A DNA stretch of 64,000 nt from Crossaster papposus. Its lineage: Eukaryota > Echinodermata > Asteroidea > Velatida > Solasteridae. The notes under the pieces are model-generated. The model was not told where the DNA came from and searched no databases. It was given only the letters and a program-made list of their open reading frames with translations. The stretch lies in contig JBAIAA010000704.1 in the NCBI GenBank assembly GCA_037893245.1, forward strand, positions 1 through 64,000, given 5' to 3'. A program made the translations under genes and the position numbers. Shown here piece after piece: positions 24,246 through 35,870 of the stretch. The first letter of the stretch is position 1. Each line of letters opens with the position of its first letter.

Positions 24246-25139
24246 CTAAGAGATCTGGCTTGCTTCCCCCAATCGAAAGGTTTTGAATGAGCCGCTCTTC
24301 AGCTTGTATGTGATCATCGCTGGGACAGACATCGGAATGTATGCGAACTGAACTCTTTCGTCCTGTCTGATGGATTGCAGGTGGTTGTCTCTCAGACGTT
24401 TTCTCATTTCCCTGACCCTCGGAGTGACGTCGTCGGCGATGTAGATGTTTGACCCATTGTAGCGGTTGTTCTTCAATGACCGGGCAGCGTTTTTGATGAT
24501 GAACTGCCTATCTGTATACCTCAACAGCTTACAGTGAATCATTCGTGGGCGCGTCTGACTACCAACCCCGGTGTGAGATGGTCGGTGTCCCGGTGTACGG
24601 TGTACTCGTTCAATCTCAATGTCGGAGACCCCCTCCAACTTCATGTGATTCGTCAAGAAATCCGCTACAAATTCCTCGCAGGATTGGTCTTTTTCGGATC
24701 CCTCGGGAACACCGTGGATTACAATGTTATTTCTCCTGCTTCGGTTCTGCAGATCGTCAAGCTGGTCTTCAAGCTTGTTGATTTCTAGGTGGTGTGCAGT
24801 AGAATGGTTGTTGATGGTCGCAGTGAGTGATCTATCCTTTTCCTCGAGCATTTCAATGGATGTTTTCAAGTCGTCTATGTCTTTGGAATTTCCACTGACA
24901 CGACGATCGGTGTCACAAAGACTGACTTCAAGCTTGGATAGCCTTGCATCCATGGTCTCAATGGCATTCAGGATTTGGTCCAGCTTCGTATCCACGGCGG
25001 ACAAAGCGTCTCGACAACACTGGCAGCCATCTTGAACCACAATGGACTCACTGGTGCTAGGAGTCGACGAAAGTTGATCTGTTTTCCCTCGTTTTCTGCT
25101 GCTCCGTACAGGCTTGCTCACATCACAGGAATCAGCCAT
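24246..25139 (-). CDS. LINE ORF1: coiled-coil, RRM-type RNA-binding protein
   Basis: Probable start at the ATG of MADSCDV (297 residues); the frame stays open 36 codons further upstream, but that extension looks like leader. It binds element RNA and acts as a nucleic-acid chaperone in the retrotransposition particle (family knowledge). A basic Ser-rich head (RKRGK) and a small cysteine cluster (C39, C41, C42) precede a heptad-rich coiled coil, about 45-135 (DTKLDQILNAIETMDARLSK). Then come RSRRNNIVIHGVPEG, the signature at the start of the L1-like ORF1 RRM, IERVHRT, and a C-terminal domain with IYIADDVTPRVREMRKRLR. This is the trimeric L1-type ORF1 layout. It lies upstream of ORF2 with 183 bp between. 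Confidence 0.9.
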   Translation of the reverse strand: MADSCDVSKPVRSSRKRGKTDQLSSTPSTSESIVVQDGCQCCRDALSAVDTKLDQILNAIETMDARLSKLEVSLCDTDRRVSGNSKDIDDLKTSIEMLEEKDRSLTATINNHSTAHHLEINKLEDQLDDLQNRSRRNNIVIHGVPEGSEKDQSCEEFVADFLTNHMKLEGVSDIEIERVHRTPGHRPSHTGVGSQTRPRMIHCKLLRYTDRQFIIKNAARSLKNNRYNGSNIYIADDVTPRVREMRKRLRDNHLQSIRQDERVQFAYIPMSVPAMITYKLKSGSFKTFRLGEASQIS

Positions 25140-25280
25140 GATCAGAATTGTATGTTTATTATGTTGATTGACAAAAGGCGTTATATTTTGCGGATAAAGA
25201 CTAAATTTCATTGACTTTTGGGAGAGCGATTTTAGCCCGTGCGTCACGTTACATAGTCAGAGTAATAATTAATTCAAAGC

Positions 25281-26770
25281 GGTTGCCATCTTTTCAACAA
25301 TAGTTCAACTTGAGCCGTTCAAGCAAACTGCAAGTTTGCGCATGCGCGTTTGTAAGCAGAGACTGACAATGGTCAAACAACGAACTTGCTCCTAGGGTAA
25401 ACTTGACTCGAGATGCTCCGAGTTTTCATTGATTCATCTTAAAGCTATTTATACATTGTCCACAACAAAGGATACAAAGATATCAGTAAAACCACTAGAG
25501 GGACAAATCCTGAATGAGTCAAATCTATTTTTAACATTTTCAACCTTCGACGACTTGTTTTGCAATTGATTCTGATATGCAGCGTATTCCCGCCATGTGA
25601 ATGACTTAGGTTCACTCTATACACGTACATAAGCCTGAGTACGTCTCGAGAGTGTGACGACGGCAGCACTTTGCTATAGTGTCGATAACTTTGCTCAGCG
25701 GAGTTGTATGCGAGCTGTTTTTTTTTATCATGGTGCCTTTTTCAGTAGATACCTACAGTACATGTACATGTATCCCAAGGTGTACTCTCCTCCATTATCA
25801 GTCCCAGACTGGGATGTACGTACACGTACATGTACATGTACATCTTCACTATTGTGGCATTACTAGACGCTTCAGGGCAGAATTGAGACATGTATAGTTT
25901 TCCTTATTAGGGCCTATTATTTAGCTAAATTTCCAAATTTAAGTCTTTTTTTTCTGAAGATAATTCTTTTTGAAACGATTTTGGTTGAGAATCAAGAAAA
26001 GCACCTCTGATACTTTTCAGATTGTTGTCTATAATCAGACTTTTTTTAGCTTTAGAGAAAGACATTTTTGGTATGTACACAAAGATATATACATGCATCT
26101 TTCAGACAATATATTAATTTTTAGAGATTTTTCTTAATATGGCAAACTCATCCCTGGTGCTTGAAATTCATCGAATTTTTAAAACACAATGTTGCTATGG
26201 AAATGTCTTATTTCAGCCGCGACTGTTTTTTTTGTTAAAAACCTTACTTAATTGGTAGTAATGACACTTTTAGCTCCCTTTGAAATTATTTCTTCTGACA
26301 TGCTGTCATTTTGAAGAAAACTAAAGGAATAATTTCCAGAAATGTGTTAAGTGACACATTTTTGGACCTTTTCGTGTGCACTTGGTTTGTAATCGGTCGA
26401 ATCCGTGAATGGGTGCACTGGCACGACGCACACGCGGGCCGCTGCCATTATTTGTCAGTTGAGTGTGTGACATCACGTACGGTACATGTACTGGTACGGT
26501 AGCTACCATCGGCTGAATGACAATCGTCATGTCCCAAATGCTGATTTCGGAATTGTTACACTAGAGGGTGCAAATGCAATTCAGAGCATGACACTGCATC
26601 TTTTGACCTAAAATTGATATATCGAGGCTATTTTGCATCATTCCGTAAGAATGGGGAAATATGAAAATTAACACTTCATAAACTATGATAAACCAAATTT
26701 TTAAAATGTTAGTGTTTAGAAAATGGGTAACAGTACCGTGTAGTTGTAATAATGTACATGGTGCGAAATA
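25281..26770. other. non-coding
   Basis: No supported exon. Holds clustered TACATGTA motifs at 25750-25840. Confidence 0.4.
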
Positions 26771-26773
26771 CCG

Positions 26774-26832
26774 TACCCTCTGGAGACATCAACACAATGT
26801 GTACAATGGAGACAAAACGTCTCCAGAGGGTA
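26774..26832. repeat. inverted repeat, 14-bp arms
   Basis: TACCCTCTGGAGAC and its perfect complement GTCTCCAGAGGGTA face each other across about 31 bp. Confidence 0.8.
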
Positions 26833-27159
26833 AATTTCTATAGATGAATAGGTCTCCATTGGGAATTTCACGAATTAGATTTTTGGATTTTACTTAAATT
26901 ACTCAAAAACTAGGATTAGGATGTGGGTTAGGGTTAGTGTTTGGGTTAGGGTATAATATAGGGTATATTGGGTCGAAATTTCAACCCAGGAAAAAAATTA
27001 TGGTTAAAATGGGAGCATTTTGAAAAACGTGCTCGACTTTCTAACCATTTTGTACACGAGAACAAAGCCATGTCTCCACAGTGATACAAAAATGCGAATG
27101 TGTGTACTGGTTTGTTTGTTGATAAATATTAATTAAAGTGTTTGTAAATTAGTTCTTTT

Positions 27160-27545
27160 AGTCAGGCAGATTGGTGCACAATAAGATAGAATTGTTCACT
27201 TGATGATAATAGCATGAAATTTGGCACCACAGTCAGTGTCATAAGAAAGGTAATATTTGCCGTAGGGCCATCACGAATAAAGGTAGAAAAACATGCAACG
27301 ACAGTCATTTTGAAAAAATTGGAAATTGCTTATAAATTTGTTATTCTACCTATAGATATTGCTTTCAAAGGACCAATCTGCGATGGCCCTATAGCCAAAT
27401 ATCTTTCTCGTTAATATACATACTATGATCGTGTGCCAAATACCATGATTTTATCGTTTGATTTTTTTAAAAAATCACAAATTTTTACAAAACTTGAAAA
27501 TTGCTGTCACTCCATAATGCTTAGAACTGTTCATTTGTAGATTTT
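27160..27545. mobile_element. family G foldback repeat, copy G1
   Basis: CAGATTGGTGCACAATAAGATAG, TTTGGCACCACA and AGGGCCATCACGA align in order with 62480-62720. The right part (GATGGCCCTATAG, ATACTATGATCGTGTGCCAAAT) is an inverted version of the left part. It has no ORF. Confidence 0.65.
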
Positions 27546-28467
27546 TTATTTTCAAAAGTGTATAAAATGTCGGCGTAGAACCATTCGCATGGAAAATATG
27601 TTTTATGCATATTACGGTACATATCAGTACATGTGGTACTGTACATTGACTGTTCACAAGTGTCCACGGAGAATTCGCAGCATGTTAGCAATTTTACTTG
27701 CAAAGTTCGGCGGTAAACCTCGTGAAGTGTGGCGACCCATCGAGCCCACTATCGAAATGGTGTTCATGTACATGTACACCTATTCATGTAGGTCAAGTGG
27801 AGAACATGAGTGCATGGGGGCAGTTAAAGTACGTGTAGGGCCATACATACAGGTACTGCAGCCAATTCCAAAAATGTATGGTACATTAATGGAAAAACTT
27901 TCAAATTGTAGGGCAAACTTTCCAAAATTAGGCCAACTTAATTTATGTACAGTTTTTCTTTTAGCCAAAGTGAAGAACTCTTCTTACACGCATTCGGCGT
28001 GCAAGTTAAGAGCCATTATCTAAATCAATGGCATACGTGCTTAGGTTCAGCAAAGATGTACCGGCGCGGTGTGATATTAAAATGGACCCCTTTTACCCAA
28101 TTCGGGCGATTCACAATGCAGTGCGCCACCAAGCGTTTGACTCAAAAGAGCCACTTTTAAACTTTACGGTCGACTTCTTCCGTATATCATACTGTAGTGA
28201 AATATCTATTCTTCATTGTTCACGCGAGGTACAACACAAACATAAATGTATCCGGAAGCGTCGTTGATTAAAACATTGTTATTTGCAGAAAAAAATTGGA
28301 ACTTTAATCGTGCGCGTCCAAAAAGACGTAAAAACTGATGAGTTCATGCAAAATGAATACCGTTTTTTAAACTGATGCCGACTTTCTCCCATGATGCACT
28401 ACGGGTATAACAGGATTTGCGCCTCCAACGGCAGCTTCTAGGTATTGTGAATCGCTCGAATTATTGG

Positions 28468-28697
28468 TTAACCAGTTCGCGCTGGGATTATTTTAACATC
28501 ACTGAGCCGAGGGGCGGGATTATTTTTACCGAAACTCGATCCGGAGCGGGTTCGAGCCGATAGTACCGGGAAGCACACCCACCCATTTTCGGCCTTGCTC
28601 GCTGCTGACAGACATTTCTGGCCTTGCTCGTGGCGTGTTTATGCGTCATCCGTTTTGAATTTACGTTTATATACGTCATCCGGCGCAAACTGGTTAA
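28468..28697 (-). mobile_element. family B MITE, copy B3
   Basis: TTAA-CCAGTTCGCGCTGGG to CGGCGCAAACTGG-TTAA, in the orientation opposite to B2. One mismatch in each terminal repeat. Confidence 0.9.
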
Positions 28698-28957
28698 ACC
28701 TTCTTAAGTGACCAGTCACCCTCCTAATTAACTTCACAGTTAGGCATGCGCAATACTACTAAGGAGTTTATATTTCACAGTCTGAAATTGACACTACACC
28801 GGTACCTTTAAAGATGAGGTCGACTGATAAACTGGTTGGGTTTTGTTTTGCACGAAGGAGAAACCTTGACTCTGTTAAAAATAAGAACGTGTACTGAATA
28901 TTCAAAACTGTATACTTTGTGCTGTTCCGAGAGATTATACCGGTAAGAAACGAATCA

Positions 28958-29037
28958 CTTGGGTGGGACTCGAAACCCAGGACCTTCTGTTTGTGCAGAC
29001 GTCTTACTACTACACCACTGAGCTTGCCGAGGGTCGG
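28958..29037 (-). repeat. tRNA-like sequence, possible SINE head
   Basis: On the minus strand AGCTCAGTGGTGTAGTAGTAAGACG resembles a pol III A box region and GGGTTTCGAGTCCC a B box, about 45 bp apart. The arms do not form a full cloverleaf, so this is not a functional tRNA. Confidence 0.5.
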
Positions 29038-29159
29038 CTGGCTGGCTTCCCAATCCCGGTGAAAGATACCGTTAGAAACCCAATATTAATATTGATTTTA
29101 CATCACCATCACCAATCGACACAAATTCCGTAAATGAAAAAATTTAGGTGGCGGTGCCC

Positions 29160-29257
29160 GCTGCTATAACGGATTCGAACCAGCCATTTGACCTCTGCTA
29201 CTGTAGGTCGACTGGTAAAGCATGAGGTTGTGGTGGGTTCAAGTCCTATCTGAGTGA
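29160..29257. repeat. second tRNA-like sequence
   Basis: The + strand has GGTCGACTGGTAAAGC and GGGTTCAAGTCC in A-box/B-box order, and GGATTCGAACC at the left is a B box on the other strand. Likely a degraded tRNA-derived SINE. Confidence 0.4.
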
Positions 29258-30322
29258 ATTTTAATTTGTTTTCATAATCTTTTGGGATAAGATTGAGTAT
29301 ACAAATTATGTCGGTGACGGGCAAAACCTTATATTGAATAATCGACATCACCCAACGCAACTTTCATCTTGTGAACGTACATGCTGTATCATTCCGATAG
29401 GTTGCATATTTTAGTCTTTTTTTTAAAGACATTTTCAATCACTCAAGAAAAGCCCAAAGCCCTGAAAGATAAATACATGTCCCTGTAGGTATCATCCAAA
29501 GCACTTTCAAGATGAAATTTCAGGATTGAACTAGACTTAATCACACAAGACAGTATTTTTTAGTTTTATTACACTGCCTTTTTTTTCTCCTTGCATCTGA
29601 TTTTGACAGGGCTGGGATTCATACATTGTACTATTCACATTCTTGTCTGACATGTACCTGTCGAATTTTATCATAATGTACCCGTAGACTTACCAAACAA
29701 ACAGGGAGGATCCTGTGGTTTTTTGTTTTAGTATGTGGCAGGGTTTTGATTTGTTTTCGTGGGAAATTTCTAGGTACAATGACAAATACGACTTAAACGC
29801 AGCACGTTATAAAGATGCCGTAAACACGTAAAACTGCAATGATTCGCAAGACAGCAACCGAAAAACGTGCAACAAAATTTGCATTCTCTATAAACACAAA
29901 AAAACTGTTCAAAATTACCAACATTGGTGTCATTAGAATTGAGAGAATGTATACTTTAGGTTGATAAAGTCATTTTGGAATGATAAAAACACCCTTGCTT
30001 ATTTGATCCAAACTAGAGGGGGCTCGTAACTACATGTACAGGCACACAATCGCCCAGTACACTCGAGCTAGAGGAACTGGAGAATTTGTTGAAATGGCTA
30101 CCGGTATGTCAGAAATTTGAAGTGAGCCCTCTTGTGATCCAGACTCATTTCACGGCCTCAGATTTACTATACAGTATTATGATAAGCTTAACAGTGAAGT
30201 GAAATATGACATTTTTATAAATAGTTCCTAGTTACATGTAGGAACACTTAATTGTACCCATTTCTTTTTGTTTCAAATGGAATGATATGGAATGGAATGG
30301 AATTCCGTTTCCATTTTCTCTC

Positions 30323-30476
30323 CTGGGGCTAATTTTATAAAATGTGAAAGCACACAAATATTTGCTTAGCACCAAAAGTCTTTTTGCTCAGTAAAAAACG
30401 GGTAACTACTGTACATGTATTATAGCCGGCCCAAACTCCATGTACTTTTTGTGCTAAGCAAAAACCAGCTGAATAT
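30323..30476. mobile_element. GGGGCC foldback MITE, degraded copy
   Basis: CTGGGGCTAATTTTATAAAATGTG followed by TTTGCTTAGCAC and TTGTGCTAAGCAAAAACCAGCTG matches the family at 9619 and 41378. The right terminus is absent. Confidence 0.6.
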
Positions 30477-31242
30477 TAACCACAAACAATCTGCAATGGT
30501 GTATGGCTCTTTTAGTTTAAAAGACACTCTAATTTGTACTGAAGTTGCATTTGGTCACCTTATCCAAGATTTGATAGCGTTTATTCAAAGAAAAAAGGGA
30601 AAAAAAGAGAAAGGCCCACTGATACGGCGCATACATCTACTGGTAGCTCATTTTTGAAGTGGATACTAAGTTTGTTTAGGTTTTAGATTATTAGTCGTAG
30701 TCAGGGTCAGGGAATAAGTACATGTGCCTCCCCCCCCCCCCTCCCCCTAAAAAAAACCAACAACAATATATATATAATAATAATTTAAAATAAACAAATA
30801 TTTTAGAGGCACAATAACACCCCACATATTCCATTTAAAATAAAATTGTTGCAGCTCTCCACTTCAACCCCCCTTTTGAAATAAATATAATTTACCAACT
30901 TGAAAAATTTATTTTGAGAAAGACTAAACATTTGAATTTGTTGAAGAGCTGTGTACAGGAAGAGAGAAAAAAACCAGGAACCCAATTAGTACCATCTCTT
31001 GGATTGATATCAAATTTCCGAGAAAAAGCAAAGTTTAATTGGTGCTCTGCCCTATCTTTTCTCTGCAAATTGAAATCCTAATTACTCGCCCGATGACAGA
31101 TTTCCAGCAATCTTAGATGCTTTGTGTCAGCTGTGTACATGATACCCTATAGAAAGCCTAGCAGTCCCCAGATAATTAGGGCATAAATAAACCTTTGCAT
31201 TTAAGATATCACATTAACACCTACTGGTACATTATACATAGG
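30477..31242. other. non-coding
   Basis: C-tract at 30728-30744; otherwise AT-rich with no gene signal. Confidence 0.4.
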
Positions 31243-31348
31243 GTGTTTTCCAAACCCCGAACTTCGTCTTCGTCTCGGGCTTCATTGATGCAGTTTAGTA
31301 ATGGGCTGGAGACAGAGACGAAGCCGAAGCCAGGGGTTTGGAAAACGG
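31243..31348. repeat. short foldback with GTTTTCCAAACCCC ends
   Basis: GTTTTCCAAACCCC and GGGGTTTGGAAAAC are perfect complements, and the interior CTTCGTCTTCGTCTCGG is mirrored by GAGACGAAGCCGAAG. Probably a small MITE. Confidence 0.65.
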
Positions 31349-33184
31349 CTGTAGATTTTCATTGAATTAATCATGGCTCGAGTAACACCAGCAGTAGATT
31401 TCTTGTTTTGTTAATTTGTTGATTTTAGGAAGTGTGCTAATATTTGAAAGGTCATGTTTTTTTACCCTTGCTTCTCTATCAGTATACTCTTTAAAAGCAC
31501 TTGACAATTTTGCTGGTAAATTCAATTGCCTATTAAAAAAAGGCAGTATACATGTATAAAAGGAATACAAATTTAAAGGAATTTGTGAGTTTTTAGTTTT
31601 AGGAACATTAACTTTTAGTTAATGTTCCTTGTTTTTAAAGTTTGGTCTGAAAAATATTAAAACGCATTTATAACGCAAATTATTAGGATTTGTAACAATT
31701 TCTGTGGATACTACCGGTAAAACTCTTCTTTTTATAATAACGGCCCTTTGGTACAATAAATGCTGATAATTAATCTGCTATATTTGTATTTGTTTTGTTT
31801 TTGTGTGTACAGTTTCGTTTAAAATGTATTCAACATGCAAGTTACGGTATAAGAAATGTAAAGCTAATTCCTTGACAGGTTTCATATACGAATTGAATTT
31901 TCTGATTTTTCTCAATATGAACTGTTCAGTTTCAACACCAAGATTAATGGAAAAGTGGGAAAATGTTCAAATTTGTATACATGCACGTAATACGTGGGAG
32001 CATGCTGTTACGATTTATGCAAAACCCGTCTCATCCACGCTATTAAGTAGTGAAGCCAACACATTGTATTGATCTTTACGTTTGAATGCGCTTCGTGAAA
32101 AAATTCCACCTACACAAACTTAATGCAACGGGAAATTGCATTAGGCGTCGGGTGTACGGTATACGATTTTTTGCATTTAATGAATAGTATTAACCCTCTT
32201 ATATACCGTGCAGTTACCATAGAGCTGTCAGACCTTTCAAAACCTTTCAAGTTTCCATAATGAAAACTTACGGTCATCTGCTCAACCAAAACAATGCACG
32301 CACGCTTCAACACGGGAAATGACCCAAAAATGCAGCTTTTTTTTTACAAAACCGAACGTATCTTTAAAACTAAATGAGCTGTAAATTTGTGGTGAACGGT
32401 TTCTAAAAATAGACACATTCAGCTTTTTTAAAATCTAACTCTCGATATCATGCTACCTTCAGGGGTCCCGCCAAATGTTAGGGAAGTGTGTGTTTCAAGC
32501 CACGTTTTCAATGGGACGCGATGACATTTCGCCCTTTTGGGAACACTTTTTTACCTTCAGCAGGTCGTATATTAATAACCGCTTGTCGTACAGACTCCTG
32601 GTGAACGGATTTGTGTAGCCGATTTCAATAGCTTTCCAGTGATATAACACATAAATTGATTGGTTGTTTAGTTCGGCCGCCCATTCATAATAAAAAATAG
32701 TGTCCAATCACGCATTTTCTACTTCGGTACCCGGCTTGGTGACCTTTTGAATCACGCTAGGACTACTGCATTCTCACCATAGGTTTATGAAAACATACAC
32801 ACGTACATGTACATACACACGTGCTGTTGATTTTACGATCGTGTATGTCAATGTTCATTTCTATCGCTTGTTTGTTTTACATTACAAATTAGCATGTATT
32901 TCTTTCTGTTTACTGTAGTGAATTAAACATGTTATAGCCTAATGCCTAACAAGAAGTCCAAGAGTAATTGTTCGACTCTGTACAATTACAAATGTACATG
33001 ATGTACTACTTGTCGTTTAAACTCCCCTATAAATCGTAATGGAATAACCCACGTGGGGAGATTTCTATGGTCTGTGCGCGCTGCAGGTGTTATTATAATT
33101 AGGAAGGTCAACTCTCCGTGCTGTGCACACACAAAAACCAGTTAGAGCTTTTGCTTGAAATGGGGTTAAAGTTTTCATTATGTT
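31349..33184. other. non-coding
   Basis: Contains a 13-bp-arm palindrome AGGAACATTAAC/GTTAATGTTCCT near 31599-31629 and a single ACCTTTCAAAACCTTTCAAG word at 32235 related to the next array. No exon was seen. Confidence 0.4.
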
Positions 33185-33610
33185 GGACTAAAGGGTTTTG
33201 AAAGGTGAGAAAGCTGTCTGACAAAAGAAACCTATGAAAGATTTTGAAAGGTAAAACAACTCTCTGAACAAACTGGTGTGAGAAAAACAATACCTTTCAA
33301 GTTTCTGGACTGAAGGGTTTTGAAAGGTCCAACCATGTATGCATAGCAACTGTACTGATATTTGGTTGAGCAAAAGCTCCATTTTTCATTTCCTTTCGCA
33401 AGGTTTTGGAAAGTCTGGCCGTTTTCTGATAGACTTCCCATACCTTTTATCATAGGGTATACCATAGCCCAGTTTTTCTACCTTTCAATTCCTTTCAAAA
33501 GGTATTGAAAGGTGTGGTAGTGCAGTAGCAACAAATTCTGGAGCGTTTTGAAAGGTTCATACTTTTTTATATCCATTTTGCCCAGTAAGCAGATTTTGAA
33601 AGGTGAAACC
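33185..33610. repeat. degenerate TTTTGAAAGGT tandem cluster
   Basis: GGTTTTGAAAGGT-like words recur at about 33189, 33241, 33310, 33400, 33490, 33541 and 33594, spaced 50-90 bp apart with diverged linkers (AAGGGTTTTGAAAGGT twice). An old tandem or palindromic repeat. Confidence 0.65.
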
Positions 33611-34918
33611 ATAGGAGTGTTAATTGTAAGGTACATGTACACGATTTTTGTTTCCATTTGATAAATAAATGTTGTACCCCGGTACTATGTGTACTATGTG
33701 TAATTATTTGATGTACACAAGGTCTGCATGTAATTAATGACTTTCGTTTGCCTATTTCCGGTGCAATATTTGATTTCTTGCAACTCAATTTTGAAATTGT
33801 GCCGTACGGGTACTCGATGACCCGAGTCTGAACGCCGTTACAAAGACGAGCTTTGATTAAAATGTAATGAATCGGAACTTTGCGCGTGACTTCAACCGAA
33901 GGCCGTAGCAGTTTTCATTTTTGTTTAGTTATGTTTTTGATTGTCAATGGGCCCAATTAATTTTGTACTGGAAATCAAAGGATTTTTATTTTTGGATGAA
34001 GTAAGATTTCTCATTTTACATGTACCGGTAACTCTAAAGAGAAAAAAATATCCAAGTTACATTAAAAACTATTTCTTCAGTAAGTTTGATAATATAGTTT
34101 TTCGGTGCTTGTCTCCAAAAAACACACTTTGTCTTCGGGGGGAGTGAGACCGGTCATTCAAAGAATAGAATTGCGCGACAGAGCAATTGAGAGTGCTCGG
34201 GATTAGCCAATCACAGGCAGCGACGTGTGCGTGTTTACTGGCTTCGCGCGGAAACTTTCACACTTTTTCGGTATTAACCACGAAGTGCGTTGCTGTCAAC
34301 AAATTGGCTTATGTCTTTCAATTCTTCTGGGGCCAATTTGTGAGTAACATGTTAATCATTCTTGAGTTGCATAAAAACAAATCTTCAAGTATACCAGTAT
34401 GTTCCCATCATTTCTCTTCGGAGCTGAAGCAATTTAGGTTGTTGAAACAGTTGTCTGTGTTCAATTTACATAGAGCAGCTGTCTTTCAAAACAATATCAA
34501 ATTCCACGGACCTAAAAATATGGACACTTTACTTACTACTGTCTCTCAAAATTCCCTACACTACTTTCAAACGTAAACTAGAAGGTTACACCTTATGTGA
34601 ATATTATACCTTCTAATTTGTTTATATTTTAATCCTGTTTAACTCATCTTTTGTCAATTCTCTATACTTATTGCCCTAATTTTACATTACATATTCCGTT
34701 TCTGCATTTACTGGTACCTTTTGTTTCTGAATGTTTGTTTTTGTATTTTATTTTTGGTTTGATTTTCTTATCTGTATTCTTTTATACGTTTTTGTGATTT
34801 ATCGTGAAGAGGAAAGAAATGGTACCAAATGAAATGAATTACATTTTGGAGGATATGTAGGCCCTATCATGTCCTCTGTTATATTTAAGTCTTCTATGCT
34901 GTTCCTGTTTACAGTGTA
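33611..34918. other. non-coding, one weak open frame
   Basis: A 129-codon open frame at 34187-34576 has no domain, no convincing splice context and no coding-like composition, so I do not call it. Confidence 0.35.
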
Positions 34919-35284
34919 TTAAAGCTAGGATACACCATTGGTAATTGCTTGAACTATCAGGAATGAGTGGATTTGGTGGGGTTGTATTTTATAGTAAATA
35001 TCGTTTAACTGACCTGCCTGAAGTTTTACAATCATAGATGCTGGGAAAAACAAGAAAAACAACATTTTTTTTCAACCGGCGTCAGGCAGTGGTTCTTATA
35101 TTGCTCTTGTTGATTTAAAAAAAAATTATAACATTACATTTTTCGGAACAATTACATGATATCTAGCGCAATAATTTTGCTGGATGCCTACAATCATTAT
35201 TTACTTTCAAATAAGTAAGATATTTCTTAATAATTCGGTAGTAAACATTTTTCGATATCTGCAAATGGTGTATCTTACCTTTAA
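34919..35284 (+). mobile_element. family A MITE, copy A4
   Basis: TTAA-AGCTAGGATACACCATTGG to AATGGTGTATCTTACCT-TTAA. The CGATCG core is replaced by an A-rich patch. Confidence 0.9.
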
Positions 35285-35798
35285 ATCAAATCTTATGTGA
35301 ACAGGATACTTAAGTATTCTGCCATGAATGTCATTTAAACCATTGCAAACATTATGGTTTACATTACACTCCTTCCATCTGTTTCGGCTTATATCATCAA
35401 GATGATTTTCCTTTTGTCCATGCCGTACGTTCGTTAGATGAATTCTTGCCTTGAATAGATGGCGCCGTTTTGTGAGGAAATCGACCCTGGAAAAGAAAAA
35501 CGAACTGATTGATTAAGATTCTTGAAATGTGATAAGGAGACAAAGGCTTATAACTGTTAAAATCTTGCCTGGACTAATTGATTGTTTTTCCCAAGAGATC
35601 ATCTTTCCTTGAAGGTAATACAAATTAATGGAATGCGATTTAATAATAAACATATACATTGTACATACAGAGGTTACATGTGGGTTTATTTAAATACATT
35701 TTTTTATTTTTTATTTTTTACACAAATAAACTACAATTAAACCACAAATAAAACTGACTAGGTAAATTGGCATAAATTTTAAAGTGAACAAAGAAATT

Positions 35799-35870
35799 GG
35801 CAAGGCGGGACTCGAACCTGTGACCTCCAGATCACCGGACCAGCGCTCTACCAACTGAGCTATCTTGCCC
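35799..35870 (-). tRNA. tRNA-like gene, probable pseudogene or SINE head
   Basis: The minus-strand sequence is 72 nt. A six-pair acceptor stem (GGCAAG with CTTGCC), a perfect D arm GCTC-AGTTGGTA-GAGC and a T loop TTCGAGT are present. The anticodon stem has a mismatch and wobbles, the loop CCGGTGA lacks the invariant U33 (nominal anticodon GGT), the T stem pairs poorly and one base is missing. It is therefore degraded, or a SINE derived from a tRNA. Confidence 0.5.

Larger units (their letters stand above)
20809..25280 (-). mobile_element. near-complete CR1-like non-LTR retrotransposon
   Basis: On the minus strand the order is a short leader, ORF1, a 183-bp spacer, ORF2, a 3' UTR of about 270 bp and a tail of repeated AAATGT ending in A-rich sequence (20809-20830). 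Such a short-repeat tail instead of poly-A is typical of CR1/L2-group LINEs. No LTRs are present. Both ORFs are uninterrupted, so the copy is young. The exact 5' end is unclear; 25280 is an estimate. Confidence 0.85.

Noticed and set aside
20465-25395. 15-bp inverted match (CTAGGAGCAAGTTCG) flanking the LINE at both sides
   Set aside because: Matches of this length are expected a few times by chance in 64 kb compared with itself, and LINEs make direct, not inverted, duplications.
26914-26950. GGGTTAGGG-like words resembling telomeric repeats
   Set aside because: Only two or three imperfect units amid related GGTTAGTG/GGTATA words; too short for an interstitial telomere.
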